Shown here: positions 15,896-24,387 of the stretch, in pieces
Layout of the letters: each line of letters opens with the position of its first letter
Numbering within the stretch: the first letter of the stretch is position 1
Assembly: GCF_001620365.2 (NCBI RefSeq)
Contig: NZ_LQMT02000019.1
Coordinates: 269,505-328,556, forward strand
Direction: 5' to 3'
DNA from: Amycolatopsis keratiniphila subsp. keratiniphila
GTDB taxonomy: Bacteria; Actinomycetota; Actinomycetes; Mycobacteriales; Pseudonocardiaceae
Length of the DNA stretch: 59,052 nt
Notes under the pieces: model-generated
The model's input: only the letters and a program-made list of their open reading frames with translations
Told to the model about the DNA's origin: nothing
Databases searched by the model: none
Position numbers and translations under genes: made by a program

Positions 15896-15943
15896 CAGGC
15901 GGCGAACACGTTCCGGACTCTCGGTACCCGTATGACCACGTGC

Positions 15944-15982
15944 AGCGGCGGTCCGGCCGATTCACCCGGCCGGACCGCCGCT
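15944..15982. terminator. Strong GC-rich terminator hairpin
   Basis: AGCGGCGGTCCGGCCG and its exact 16-base complement flank the 7-base loop ATTCACC. It lies about 107 bp after the acyl-CoA dehydrogenase stop and before the lipoprotein gene. There is no T-run, as is usual for actinobacterial terminators. Confidence 0.75.
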
Positions 15983-16058
15983 CAGCACTGCGAACAGCCG
16001 CAGGATTGCGGAATTCGGGTGCATGCAAGGGCTCGCGGGTCGGCTACGTTCCTCGGTC

Positions 16059-16490
16059 ATGGTTTATCGCCGAAGATGCCTGGTCCTGGTTCCCGTGGCG
16101 CTGTTCGCCGCCGGCTGCGCGACGGCCGCCCCGACGCCGATCTTCTCGGCGGCGAGTCCGGAGACTTCCGCGGAGAGCGCGCCGATGCTGGGGGCGGCGG
16201 CCCCGTCTGGCGCGCCGTTCGTGGCGGCGGACGGACGGGACCTGAGGTCCTGCGCCGACGGTGAGTGCGAGGTGTTCGTCCGGACCGGGGACCAGATCCC
16301 CAACGACGGCGGCGCCGGACCGCTCTCGGTCGCGGTCCAGGCCGGGAAGGTGGGGCTCGCCCCGGCTTCGGGCGGGATGGGCGCCGCGGTGTCCGGTCCG
16401 CCCGGGATGGCCCATCAGATCAACCGGCAGGTGATCGTCGTCGTCGCGGTGCAGGGCGACGAAGGGATCGTACGGCTCAGCCGGAAATAG
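16059..16490 (+). CDS. Small lipoprotein, unknown function
   Basis: 143 aa. RRRCLVLVPVALFAAGC is a lipoprotein signal peptide with lipobox AAGC at C20. The mature part is Ala/Ser/Pro-rich and then has GRDLRSCADGECEVFVRTGDQI with two cysteines, followed by a compact beta-rich segment. No family recognised. Stands alone between two noncoding intervals. Confidence 0.7.
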   Translation: MVYRRRCLVLVPVALFAAGCATAAPTPIFSAASPETSAESAPMLGAAAPSGAPFVAADGRDLRSCADGECEVFVRTGDQIPNDGGAGPLSVAVQAGKVGLAPASGGMGAAVSGPPGMAHQINRQVIVVVAVQGDEGIVRLSRK

Positions 16491-16566
16491 CCGCTCAGTT
16501 CAAGCCGGCGACGAATTCGCTCAGCAGCCGGTGTCATACTCGCCCGCCGGCGTGCCGGCTCCGGAT

Positions 16567-16619
16567 GTTGTGAAAGTGGCTTTCACAACCTTCAACGTTG
16601 CGAAAGGGGCTTTCGCAAC
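16567..16619. repeat. Tandem palindromes, family 2 (two copies)
   Basis: Two 23-base palindromes: arms GTTGTGAAAG/CTTTCACAAC (16567-16589) and GTTGCGAAAG/CTTTCGCAAC (16597-16619), each with a 3-base loop ending GG or GGG. A third copy is at 54977-54999. The two copies differ by compensating changes on both arms, which keeps the pairing intact. Confidence 0.75.
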
Positions 16620-16746
16620 ACCTCCCTGGACACGGATTTGCCACCCGACAAGGCACCTTTGCCTTACCGCTGGTGGAACCGGCTCAGGACGGGTCCGCGC
16701 TCGTTTCCTGTTGTCATGCTTCAAGTTTCGGGCGAAGTCGATCTCT

Positions 16747-16764
16747 GTACCTACTAGTATGTAC
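16747..16764. promoter_or_regulatory. Operator-like dyad before DUF4865 gene
   Basis: GTAC at each end and TACTAGTA in the middle give a 16/18 palindrome. It resembles HxlR or MarR-type sites. It overlaps the first possible ATG (16759), so translation probably begins at 16768 or 16777. No regulator gene is adjacent. Confidence 0.5.
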
Positions 16765-16767
16765 GGC

Positions 16768-17415
16768 ATGCATGCGATGCAGTACGAGATCACCCTCCCC
16801 GCCGACTACGACATGGGCATCATCCGCGACCGCGTCGCCACCCGCGGGCATCTGCTCGACGACTTCGGCGGTCTGGGGCTGAAGGTCTACGGGATCCGTG
16901 AGCGCGGCGTCGACGGCTCGACGCTGAACCAGTATTCACCCTTCTACCTGTGGCACGACGAAGCCGGGATGAACGCCTTCCTCTTCGGCGGCCCGTTCAG
17001 CGGCATCGTCGACTCCTTCGGGCGTCCCGCCGTGCAGCACTGGACCGTGCTCGGCTTCGAGGAAGGACCCGCGTTCGGCGCTTCCCCGGTCGCGGCGGGA
17101 AAGCACGTCGTGCGGATCCCCGACGAGACCGACCCGGTGGCCTTCCTCGGCGAAGCTCTCGACGGGCTTCACGAGCACCTGCGCCAGGACGGCGCGCATT
17201 CGGGCGCGCTGGCCGTCGACCCGCGGACCTGGCAGGTCGTCCGCTACACCCTCTGGGCAGGCGAGGCACCGGAGTCGGACGAGATCCGGTACCGGATCCT
17301 CCACCTGTCCTCGCCGCACCTGGATCAGCTGCGGCGAGGACGGCAGTGGGATCAGCCGAGCAACGCGGCGAACAGCGCGCCGGGATCGGCTTCGGGCGGA
17401 CCGGCGGGCCACTGA
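16768..17415 (+). CDS. DUF4865-family protein
   Basis: 215 aa from ATG 16768. MQYEITLPADYDMGIIRDRVATRGHLLDDFGGLGLKVYGIRERG and NQYSPFYLWHDEAGMNAFLFGG are typical of DUF4865, a family of small proteins commonly found near LysR or HxlR regulators and oxidoreductases; its function is unknown. The final 64 bp overlap the convergent SWIM gene, including a low-complexity Ser/Ala/Gly tail that may be an artefact of read-through. Confidence 0.75.
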   Translation: MHAMQYEITLPADYDMGIIRDRVATRGHLLDDFGGLGLKVYGIRERGVDGSTLNQYSPFYLWHDEAGMNAFLFGGPFSGIVDSFGRPAVQHWTVLGFEEGPAFGASPVAAGKHVVRIPDETDPVAFLGEALDGLHEHLRQDGAHSGALAVDPRTWQVVRYTLWAGEAPESDEIRYRILHLSSPHLDQLRRGRQWDQPSNAANSAPGSASGGPAGH

Positions 17416-18512
17416 TCCCGGTACGGGTACCAGAGCCCGTCCTTGCCCAGCCGCACCTGCACCCCGGTTCCGTGGACGGTGCAGTGGTTGCGTTCGACGT
17501 CCAGGCCTTCGCCGGGATCGTCCACGACCTCGGCGAAGGCGGCCCGCGCCCGGCCCATCGCCTGTGACGGCGGTGCCCACGTGGTCTCCAGGACGTCGAG
17601 GCCGGCTCGGCCACCGTGCCGCCAGGCGAGCACCGCGCGGTCGAAGACCTCGCCGTTCTCGGCCGGGCGCAGCCTGTCGGCGGCCTCCGGACGAGTCGCG
17701 GCGAGCCGGACGGCGTCCTGCTTGCGGGTGAGCTTCGGCTCCGACGCCAAGAGCGCACCGGCCATCTGTCCCGCGTTGGCGACCAGCAGGGCGAAGGCCT
17801 CGGCCGGGATGTCGGGCGCCCCGGGCACGGTCGGGCCTCCGGTGGGCGCGAACGCGGCGAGATCCGGCAACGGGCCGGGCTCATCGGCGTACGCCCGCTC
17901 GGCGTCGATGTCGTCGTCACCGGTGCGCACGAACCGGGGCGCGTTACGTCGCTGCAGCTCGTCGAGCAGCTCCCGCTCCCCCTTGCCGCGCATCAGCAAC
18001 AGCACGAACGGGTCGGCATCGAGCAGCCACGACGCCTGGAACGACAGCGCCGCGGCGTGACGGCACGGCAGCTCCCAGCCGGGGCAGTCGCAGTCCGGAT
18101 CGAGGTCACCGATCCCGGGCAGCAGATGCACCCCGGCGTCGTCGGCGGCCTCGACGAGGTCGTGCGGCATGTCCCGGTCCAGCAACGCGGCGAGATGCCC
18201 GGCACGCGAGGCGACCCGGTCGAGGAACCGGTCCCATTCGTCCCCGGTCAGCTCCGCGAGGCGGACCTCGGTGCGGTACTGGCCCTCCTGATCGTCGACC
18301 ACCGCGGCGATCCGTCCGGGGCTGACCGTGATGGGGCCGACCCGGCCCGCCGCGGCGTACTTGCGGCCCTGTTTGAGCTGCCGCAGATCCAGCGCGGTGT
18401 CCTCCATCGCGCTGATCCACGCGCGGCCCCACCACGAGCGGGCGAACTGACCTCGTCCGCCCTGGGCACCGAAAGCGGGGAAACCGCGGACGCGGTCATC
18501 TGGCGTGCTCAT
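17352..18512 (-). CDS. SWIM zinc-finger protein, partner of SNF2 helicase
   Basis: 386 aa. The SWIM motif is clear: C141 and C143 (CDCPGWELPC), C150 and H152, i.e. CxC-x6-CxH. The N-terminal RSWWGRAWISAMED is shared by actinobacterial SWIM proteins encoded with SNF2 enzymes. The motif binds nucleic acid or protein. Its ATG overlaps the SNF2 stop codon as ATGA (18509-18512), so the two are coupled and probably act together in a DNA-remodelling or repair complex. Start ATG 18512. Confidence 0.88.
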   Translation of the reverse strand: MSTPDDRVRGFPAFGAQGGRGQFARSWWGRAWISAMEDTALDLRQLKQGRKYAAAGRVGPITVSPGRIAAVVDDQEGQYRTEVRLAELTGDEWDRFLDRVASRAGHLAALLDRDMPHDLVEAADDAGVHLLPGIGDLDPDCDCPGWELPCRHAAALSFQASWLLDADPFVLLLMRGKGERELLDELQRRNAPRFVRTGDDDIDAERAYADEPGPLPDLAAFAPTGGPTVPGAPDIPAEAFALLVANAGQMAGALLASEPKLTRKQDAVRLAATRPEAADRLRPAENGEVFDRAVLAWRHGGRAGLDVLETTWAPPSQAMGRARAAFAEVVDDPGEGLDVERNHCTVHGTGVQVRLGKDGLWYPYRDQWPAGPPEADPGALFAALLG

Positions 18513-21226
18513 CGGCGGCTCCTCAACTCGACCAGATCGGCCAGCTCCTCGTCGGTCAGTTCGGTCAGGGCGGCCTCGCCGCCCGCGAGCACCGCGTCGG
18601 CGAGCGCGCGTTTCTCCCGCAGCATCGCCGCGATCCGGTCCTCGACCGTGCCCTCGGCGATGAGCCGGTGCACCTGCACCGGCCTGGTCTGCCCGATCCG
18701 GTACGCGCGGTCGGTCGCCTGGTCCTCCACCGCGGGGTTCCACCAGCGGTCGTAGTGCACGACGTGATCGGCGCGCGTGAGGTTGAGCCCGGTGCCCGCG
18801 GCCTTGAGCGACAACAGGAACACCGGCACCTCACCGGCCTGGAACCGGCGCACGAGCTCCTCGCGTTTGGGCACCGGGGTGCCGCCGTGCAGAAGCTGCG
18901 TGCCGATCCCGCGCTGCGCGAGATGCCGTTCCAGCAGCCGCGCCATGGCGACGTACTGCGTGAACACCAGCACCGCGCCGTCCTCGGCGAGGATCGTGCC
19001 CAGCAATTCGTCGAGCAGCTCGAGCTTGCCCGACCGGCCGTCCAGCACCGATTCCGACGGCTCCTTGAGGTACTGCGCGGGATGGTTGCAGATCTGCTTG
19101 AGCCCGGTGAGCAGCTTGACGATCCGGCCACGGCGCGCGATGCCCTCGCTGCCGGCGATCTCGGCCATCAGCTCGCGCACCGTCGCCTCGTACAACGCCG
19201 CCTGCTCGGACGTGAGCGTCACCGGCCGGTCGGTCTCGGTCTTGGCCGGAAGCTCCGGCGCGATCCCCGGATCGGATTTGCGTCGGCGCAACAGGAACGG
19301 GCGTACGAGCCGGGACAGACGCTCCGCGGCGTCCGGGTCCTTTCCGGACTCGACCGGTTTCGCCCACACGCGGCGGAAGTCGGCCATGGTGCCGAGCAGG
19401 CCCGGTGTCGTCCAGTCCAGGATCGCCCACAGCTCGGCGAGGTTGTTCTCCACCGGGGTGCCCGTGAGCGCCACCCGCGCCGACGACGTCAGCGTCCGCA
19501 GCGCCTTCGCCGTGCCGGACCGGTGGTTCTTGACGTGCTGGGCCTCGTCGGCCACCAACAGTCCCCAGTGGACGGACCCCAGCGGTTCCGGATCCACCCG
19601 CAGGGTGCCGTAGGTGGTGAGCACGAAGCCGTCGCCGAGGTCGTCGAGCGAGCGTTCGGTGCCGTGGAACCGCCGCACCGGGACACCGGGGGCGAACTTG
19701 GTGATCTCGCGCTCCCAGTTCCCCAGCAGCGAGGCCGGGCAGACGACCAGCGTCGGGCCGTCCGCGCGGTGCAGATGCAGCGAGATCAGCGTGATCGTCT
19801 TGCCGAGCCCCATGTCGTCGGCGAGACAGCCGCCGAGCCCGATCGAGGTCATGGCGGTGAGCCACTGCAGGCCGCGCATCTGGTAATCGCGCAGCGTCGC
19901 GGCCAGGCCTCGTGGCGGAGCCTGCGGTTCCGGTGGGGCGAGCAGCCGCTCCCGCAACGCGGCGAGCCAGCCGTCGGTGAGGACGTCGACGCGTTCACCG
20001 TCGATCTCGGTGGTCCCGCTCAGGGCGGCACCGAGCGCGTCGATCGGCGTGAGCGGCTTCAGCTCGCGATCCCGCGCCTTCGCCGCGAGTGCCGGGTCGA
20101 CGAGCACCCACTGATCCCGCAACCGCACGACGGGACGGTGCGCCTCGGCCAGCGCGTCCATCTCGGCCGCGGTGAGCGGCGCGCCACCGAGGGCCAGCTG
20201 CCAGTCGAACTGCAGCAGCGTGCCGCCGGCGAAGAACGACGGAAGATCGGCGGGTGGGGCGTCCCCGCCACCGACGACCGCCTTGGCGCTCAGGTCGCGG
20301 GCGAGATCGGCGGGCCAGTGCACATCGATGCCCGCCGTGGCCAGTAGCGGGGCCGCGGTGGTGAGCAGCTCGGTGATGTCGGCATCCCCGAGCCCGACCT
20401 CGTCGGGGACCGCCGCACCGAGCAGCGGCTCCAGCGGCGGCCACAACTGCGCGGCCCGGCGCAACGCCAGCATCACGTCGATCCGCGCCCTCGGGCCGAA
20501 CCGGTCGTCGCCCGCCCAGAGCGCGGCGGCGTCGATCAGGACGCCGGGGTCGGCGAGGCTGTGCACCTGGACGACCCCGTTGAACCGGCCGATCGTGAAG
20601 TCGTCTCCCGGCGCTTCGATCCGGATCGAGACCCGGACGCCGGAATCCAGCCCGGCCGCGACCTCGGCCGCCCAGTCCCGCAACTGCGGAACGCGGTGCG
20701 AAGGCGCGGCGGCGAACGCCTTCACCCCAGCGGCTTGCGCGGCGGCGGGCGTGCGGGGAAGGGTGTCGACCACGGCGTCCAGGAACGCGCGCAGCAACGG
20801 ATACCGTGCCGGAAGCAGGTTTCCCTCACCCGGGATGGCCCGCGCGAGCGCGGGCATCGCTTCGGACAACTCGCGCAGCCAGGCGGCGTCGGCCGGTTCC
20901 AGCGGGCCTGCGCGCCAAGCGTCCACATCGGACTCCGTGAGCCCGGGAAGCAGCCTGCCCGCCTCGGCGAGCTTCAACGCCGCCGTGGCGGCCGTGCTCC
21001 AGAAACGCGCGGAGGGGTCGTCGCTCTCCTTGAGACGCAGCAGCGCGGGAAGCGCTTCGGCCATCGGCAGCCGGACACACGGCACGGTGACGATCTCGGG
21101 GAGGGCGACGGTCACCTCCCCGGTCCCCGGCATGTTCCCGTCGGCGTTCCAGAAGACGAATCCGCTGGCCCGAGGGGGATTTTTCGGTTCGAAAGCAACA
21201 CTGCCGAAACCGTCGTGAGACGCCAC
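18509..21226 (-). CDS. SNF2-family DNA-dependent ATPase
   Basis: 905 aa. An N-terminal region of about 440 residues with the SNF2-associated domain of bacterial members precedes the two RecA-like lobes: LADDMGLGKT (Walker A, about 467), DEAQH (Walker B, about 557), TGTPVENN, and late LLSLKAAGTGLNLTRADHVVHYDRWWNPAVEDQATDRAYRIGQ. Such proteins translocate on double-stranded DNA; bacterial members include RapA and many defence or repair ATPases. No nuclease domain is visible. Start GTG 21226. A TetR gene reads away from it. Confidence 0.93.
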   Translation of the reverse strand: MASHDGFGSVAFEPKNPPRASGFVFWNADGNMPGTGEVTVALPEIVTVPCVRLPMAEALPALLRLKESDDPSARFWSTAATAALKLAEAGRLLPGLTESDVDAWRAGPLEPADAAWLRELSEAMPALARAIPGEGNLLPARYPLLRAFLDAVVDTLPRTPAAAQAAGVKAFAAAPSHRVPQLRDWAAEVAAGLDSGVRVSIRIEAPGDDFTIGRFNGVVQVHSLADPGVLIDAAALWAGDDRFGPRARIDVMLALRRAAQLWPPLEPLLGAAVPDEVGLGDADITELLTTAAPLLATAGIDVHWPADLARDLSAKAVVGGGDAPPADLPSFFAGGTLLQFDWQLALGGAPLTAAEMDALAEAHRPVVRLRDQWVLVDPALAAKARDRELKPLTPIDALGAALSGTTEIDGERVDVLTDGWLAALRERLLAPPEPQAPPRGLAATLRDYQMRGLQWLTAMTSIGLGGCLADDMGLGKTITLISLHLHRADGPTLVVCPASLLGNWEREITKFAPGVPVRRFHGTERSLDDLGDGFVLTTYGTLRVDPEPLGSVHWGLLVADEAQHVKNHRSGTAKALRTLTSSARVALTGTPVENNLAELWAILDWTTPGLLGTMADFRRVWAKPVESGKDPDAAERLSRLVRPFLLRRRKSDPGIAPELPAKTETDRPVTLTSEQAALYEATVRELMAEIAGSEGIARRGRIVKLLTGLKQICNHPAQYLKEPSESVLDGRSGKLELLDELLGTILAEDGAVLVFTQYVAMARLLERHLAQRGIGTQLLHGGTPVPKREELVRRFQAGEVPVFLLSLKAAGTGLNLTRADHVVHYDRWWNPAVEDQATDRAYRIGQTRPVQVHRLIAEGTVEDRIAAMLREKRALADAVLAGGEAALTELTDEELADLVELRSRR

Positions 21227-21237
21227 TCAACCCCAAT

Positions 21238-21288
21238 CTCTGTACGGTGTACAGTTCAGGATAACACAACTCCGTACACCGTAGAGAG
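21238..21288. promoter_or_regulatory. Inverted-repeat operator between SNF2 and TetR genes
   Basis: CTCTGTACGGTGTAC at 21238-21252 is mirrored by GTACACCGTAGAGAG at 21274-21288 (14 of 15 pair). The half-site TGTAC..GTACA is typical of TetR operators. It spans the promoter region of the TetR gene (autoregulation) and may also affect the SNF2 operon. Confidence 0.6.
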
Positions 21289-21294
21289 AACGTG

Positions 21295-22089
21295 ATGACG
21301 GACGCGGAACACACCGGTGCGGGCGACCCGCGGCGGACCATCGAGCTTCTCTGGGGCGTGCGCGACAAACCCCGCCGCGGCCCCAAACCCAAGCTCACCG
21401 TGGACGAGATCGTCACAACGGCCATCGAGATCGCCGACACCGAGGGCATCACCTCGCTGTCGGTGCGCCGGGGCGCGGACAAGCTCGGCGTCTCCCCCAT
21501 GACGATCTACACCTACATCCACAGCCGCGCCGAACTGCTCGACCTGATGATGGACCGGGTCCACGGTGAACTGACCGATCCCCCGGCCAGTCACGACTGG
21601 CGGGTCACGATGACGATCCTCGCCGAGGACGCCTGGGAGATGTACCACCGGCATCCCTGGATGCTGCAGCTCACCACCGGCCGTCTCCCCCTCGGCCCGC
21701 ACACCTTCGCGAAGCACGAACGCGAGCTGAAGGCCGTCGACGCCATCGGGCTCACCGACTTGGAGATGGACGCCGTCGTGGCGATGGTCAACGGCTTCGT
21801 CCAGGGCATCGCACGCGGCTCGGTGGAATCGGCGAGTCTCGTGCGGCGCTCCGGCCTGACGGACATGGAATGGTGGACGGCCAGCGCGCCCGTGCTCGCG
21901 GAGATCCCCGAAGCCGACGCCGGCCTGTTCCCGCTGGCGGCACGCATCGGGCAGGCGGCCGGGGAAACGCACGGTGCGGCGAGCGCGCCGCTGCACACCT
22001 TCCGGTTCGGGCTGGCACGGATCCTGGACGGAGTCGAGCAGCTGGTCACCGGTGGTTCCGGTAAGTCGGGGACCGAACTTCCCTCCTGA
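21295..22089 (+). CDS. TetR-family regulator (TetR_C_1 type)
   Basis: 264 aa from ATG 21295 (GTG 21292 also possible). An N-terminal extension containing RRGPKPKLTVDEIVTTAIEIADTEGITSLSVRRGADKLGVSPMTIYTYI is the HTH of the larger TetR subgroup often linked to drug-efflux genes. The C-terminal domain (EMYHRHPWMLQLTTGRLPLGPH) is that of TetR_C_1. No transporter adjoins it. The upstream dyad suggests autoregulation. Confidence 0.9.
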   Translation: MTDAEHTGAGDPRRTIELLWGVRDKPRRGPKPKLTVDEIVTTAIEIADTEGITSLSVRRGADKLGVSPMTIYTYIHSRAELLDLMMDRVHGELTDPPASHDWRVTMTILAEDAWEMYHRHPWMLQLTTGRLPLGPHTFAKHERELKAVDAIGLTDLEMDAVVAMVNGFVQGIARGSVESASLVRRSGLTDMEWWTASAPVLAEIPEADAGLFPLAARIGQAAGETHGAASAPLHTFRFGLARILDGVEQLVTGGSGKSGTELPS

Positions 22090-22093
22090 GCGT

Positions 22094-22226
22094 TCTCGCG
22101 TGATTGAGTGGACGACACGTGTGACTGGACGGACGACACTGTCGCGGCCGAGTCCCACCGCGTGTCGTCCCTCCAATCACGCATGCCGTCCACGTAGTCA
22201 CGTGTGTCGTCCCTCCAATCACGCGA
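22094..22226. repeat. Clustered GTGATTGGA/GACGACAC repeats, family 3
   Basis: The interval between convergent genes is built of units based on CGTGATTG followed by GGACGACAC: two on the plus strand near 22098-22140 and two in reverse orientation (GTGTCGTCC then TCCAATCACG) at about 22161-22180 and 22202-22226. The net structure is a large interrupted palindrome. The first word recurs at 15863-15895. No coding capacity is seen. Confidence 0.65.
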
Positions 22227-22242
22227 ACCGCCCGAATCGCGT

Positions 22243-22470
22243 TCAGTTACCGCGTTCTCGGAGTCGGCGGTAGAGCAGCCACAGCGCCAGCGCGACCGGC
22301 GTCAGAACCGCCGTGAACAGGACCCCGGCGAACATCCCGTACCCATGCGGGTCCCACGACAGCCCGGTCGCGCTGAGCACCACCCTGCCGACGAGCAGCA
22401 CGATCACCCCCACGACACAGACGAACGCGCCGAGCACGACACGTCGCACCACCGTCCGCGAGGCCGTCAT
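22243..22470 (-). CDS. Small two-helix membrane protein
   Basis: 75 aa with two hydrophobic segments (VVLGAFVCVVGVIVLLVGRVVL and MFAGVLFTAVLTPVALALWLLY) and a basic C-terminus. No family recognised. Its ATG overlaps the stop of the preceding lipoprotein gene (ATGA), so it is the last gene of the ESX-type operon starting at 24671. Confidence 0.7.
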   Translation of the reverse strand: MTASRTVVRRVVLGAFVCVVGVIVLLVGRVVLSATGLSWDPHGYGMFAGVLFTAVLTPVALALWLLYRRLRERGN

Positions 22471-23003
22471 GCCGGATCGGGAGTGCAGATGGTCAGGAAC
22501 GACTTCCGGTTCTCGCGCTGCACGTCCGCGGCCTCCATCCAGCCGCTCCGGCCGAACAGGTAGCTCCCGGCCGGATGCCCGGCCGACTCACGCAGCACCT
22601 GGGCCAGATCGGCCTTGGCACCGAAGGCTTTCGGGCCGTCGACGGAGATGTTGACCGAGCCCGCCTTGGTCCAGTCGTACGCCGCGGGCAGCGGTGTCCG
22701 GACCTGGAGGCCACCGGCGTCCGCGGTGGAACCGCCCAGCAGGTCCAGCCGCTCGACCCGCACGCCCGGCTTCGGCGCGGCCCACACCTGTTCCGTGCTG
22801 TTCTGCGTGCCGGAGTCGAAGGTCAGCCTCAGGCCGGTGACGCCCTCGCACGGGGTGCCCGTCCACAGTTTCAAGACGCCGCCGTCGATGCGGAACCCGG
22901 CCTCCGGCGGCAGGGACGGCGCGAACTGCGCCTTGGTGTCGCACGCCGCGGTCACCGCCATCACGAGCAACGCGGCGCAGGCCCGCTTAGTGATATCCGC
23001 CAT
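22467..23003 (-). CDS. Lipoprotein in ESX-substrate operon
   Basis: 178 aa from ATG 23003. KRACAALLVMAVTAAC is a lipoprotein signal with lipidated C21. The mature protein has a beta-rich domain (GGVLKLWTGTPCEGVTGLRLTFDSG, VERLDLLGG) and two further cysteines, one of them near the C-terminus. No family recognised. It overlaps its neighbours on both sides (17 bp upstream, ATGA downstream). As membrane-anchored partner it could act as an immunity-type or accessory factor; this is only suggested by context. Confidence 0.7.
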   Translation of the reverse strand: MADITKRACAALLVMAVTAACDTKAQFAPSLPPEAGFRIDGGVLKLWTGTPCEGVTGLRLTFDSGTQNSTEQVWAAPKPGVRVERLDLLGGSTADAGGLQVRTPLPAAYDWTKAGSVNISVDGPKAFGAKADLAQVLRESAGHPAGSYLFGRSGWMEAADVQRENRKSFLTICTPDPA

Positions 23004-24387
23004 CGGTGAGTCCCGCGTCTTCCTCGGTTTCGTTGCCGCCGGTGACCCGCTCCCACGCGTAGGAGGCGAGGAAGCCGGCATAGCCTTCGCGTGCCCATTG
23101 CTGGGAGTGGCGCTCCTCGTGGTGCAGCAACCGGTCCAGGTCGAGCGAGCCCTGGGACGCGCCGTTGTCGTCCTCGTACCAGGCGTGCCCCGACTTCACC
23201 ACCTCGCGAAGTTGCTGCGCCGGATCCTTCGCGTCGTCGATGTTCAGCATGAACGTGTCGCCCCAGGCGGTCCCGCCCTGTTGGCTGAACTGGTCCTGGA
23301 TGAGGTTCCCGCCCAGGCCCATCATCATGCCGTTCGGGGTGGTCACCAGCCGCCCGCCGTTGCCGTGCACGAAACCCACGTCGTCGTCGTAGCTCCAGGA
23401 GTTCTCCCGCTGCCGGTCGGTGATCCGCCGCAGTTCCTCGGATCCGTACGGGGTCGGCGCGAAGTCGGTCTTCTCGCCTTCGGTGCCGTAGTCGGTGCCC
23501 GCGTTCAGGATGTAGGTCATCCGCACCGCTTTGGCGGCGTCGTCCCCGCTGACGTCGGCCGGCATCAGGAAGTACGACTTGTAGGTCCCGTCGCCGTCCT
23601 CGTCCTCGCGGATCTCTTCCATCCGGTCGAGGACCTTGAAGTCCTCCGGCGTGATGTCGTGCTCGTCGGCGATCTTCTTGACAGTGTCGATCGACACGCC
23701 CCGGCGTACGGCGTTCTCGAGCCACTGCCGGTAGTGCCCGGACGCGGGTGGCCCGCTCAGCAGCCCGGCGTCGCGCAGCGCCTGCTCCATCTCGACGACT
23801 CCGGCGTCGATCTGCCCGGCCTTCTTGGCACCTGCCAGATCGGTCGCCTCGTGGTCGCTGATCTGACCGTCCTGCACGAGCCCCATCACCCGGGCCAGCG
23901 CCGCGTCGATGCTGTTCGCCGCGGTGAGGATCGCCTTGGTTTCCTGCTCCAGCTGCTTCCGGATGGTTTCGCGGTGCCGCTGGGACTCGGCGCGCTCTTC
24001 GGCCTCGAACCGTGACTTCGGCGGCGGGCCGGCGGGTTTGCCGTCCACGATCGCGCCGTCGGCGGCGATGCTGAACTGGTAGGTGCCGGCGAGGGAGTCG
24101 TTGTTGGCGACCCTGGTCTTCAGCGCGGACACGTCGTCCGACGCGTTCTGCAGGGCACGTTCGACGGCGGACAGCTCCGCGATCAGGATCTCGGCCTTGT
24201 TCCGTGTGTCGCCCAGCGAACCGCGTGCACGCTCGCCGGCGGGGCCGCGCCAGTCGGGCAGTTTCCTGGCGTCGTCGAGTTCGTCCTGCAGCCCGACGAG
24301 TTTGTCCCGACGGCCACCCAGGTCGGTGGCCGTCGCGTTGAGTACCTCGGCGTCCCATTTGCGGACGTCGTCGTAGCCGACCGTCAT
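22987..24387 (-). CDS. WXG-type ESX protein with C-terminal HExxH motif
   Basis: 466 aa, no signal peptide. Residues 1-100 are a helical WXG100-like domain (PDWRGPAGERAR supplies the W-x-G turn). A basic/acidic coiled region follows, then a domain with DITPEDFKVLDRMEEIREDEDGDGTYKSYFLMPADVSG. Near the C-terminus LLHHEERHSQQWAREGYAGFLASYAWE contains HEERH, an HExxH zinc-peptidase motif (about residues 423-427) followed by QQW, as in the metallopeptidase-like tails of polymorphic toxins. Likely a type VII secreted effector; the peptidase role is inferred. Coupled to the EspC-like gene by an ATGA overlap. Confidence 0.75.
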   Translation of the reverse strand: MTVGYDDVRKWDAEVLNATATDLGGRRDKLVGLQDELDDARKLPDWRGPAGERARGSLGDTRNKAEILIAELSAVERALQNASDDVSALKTRVANNDSLAGTYQFSIAADGAIVDGKPAGPPPKSRFEAEERAESQRHRETIRKQLEQETKAILTAANSIDAALARVMGLVQDGQISDHEATDLAGAKKAGQIDAGVVEMEQALRDAGLLSGPPASGHYRQWLENAVRRGVSIDTVKKIADEHDITPEDFKVLDRMEEIREDEDGDGTYKSYFLMPADVSGDDAAKAVRMTYILNAGTDYGTEGEKTDFAPTPYGSEELRRITDRQRENSWSYDDDVGFVHGNGGRLVTTPNGMMMGLGGNLIQDQFSQQGGTAWGDTFMLNIDDAKDPAQQLREVVKSGHAWYEDDNGASQGSLDLDRLLHHEERHSQQWAREGYAGFLASYAWERVTGGNETEEDAGLTDGGYH

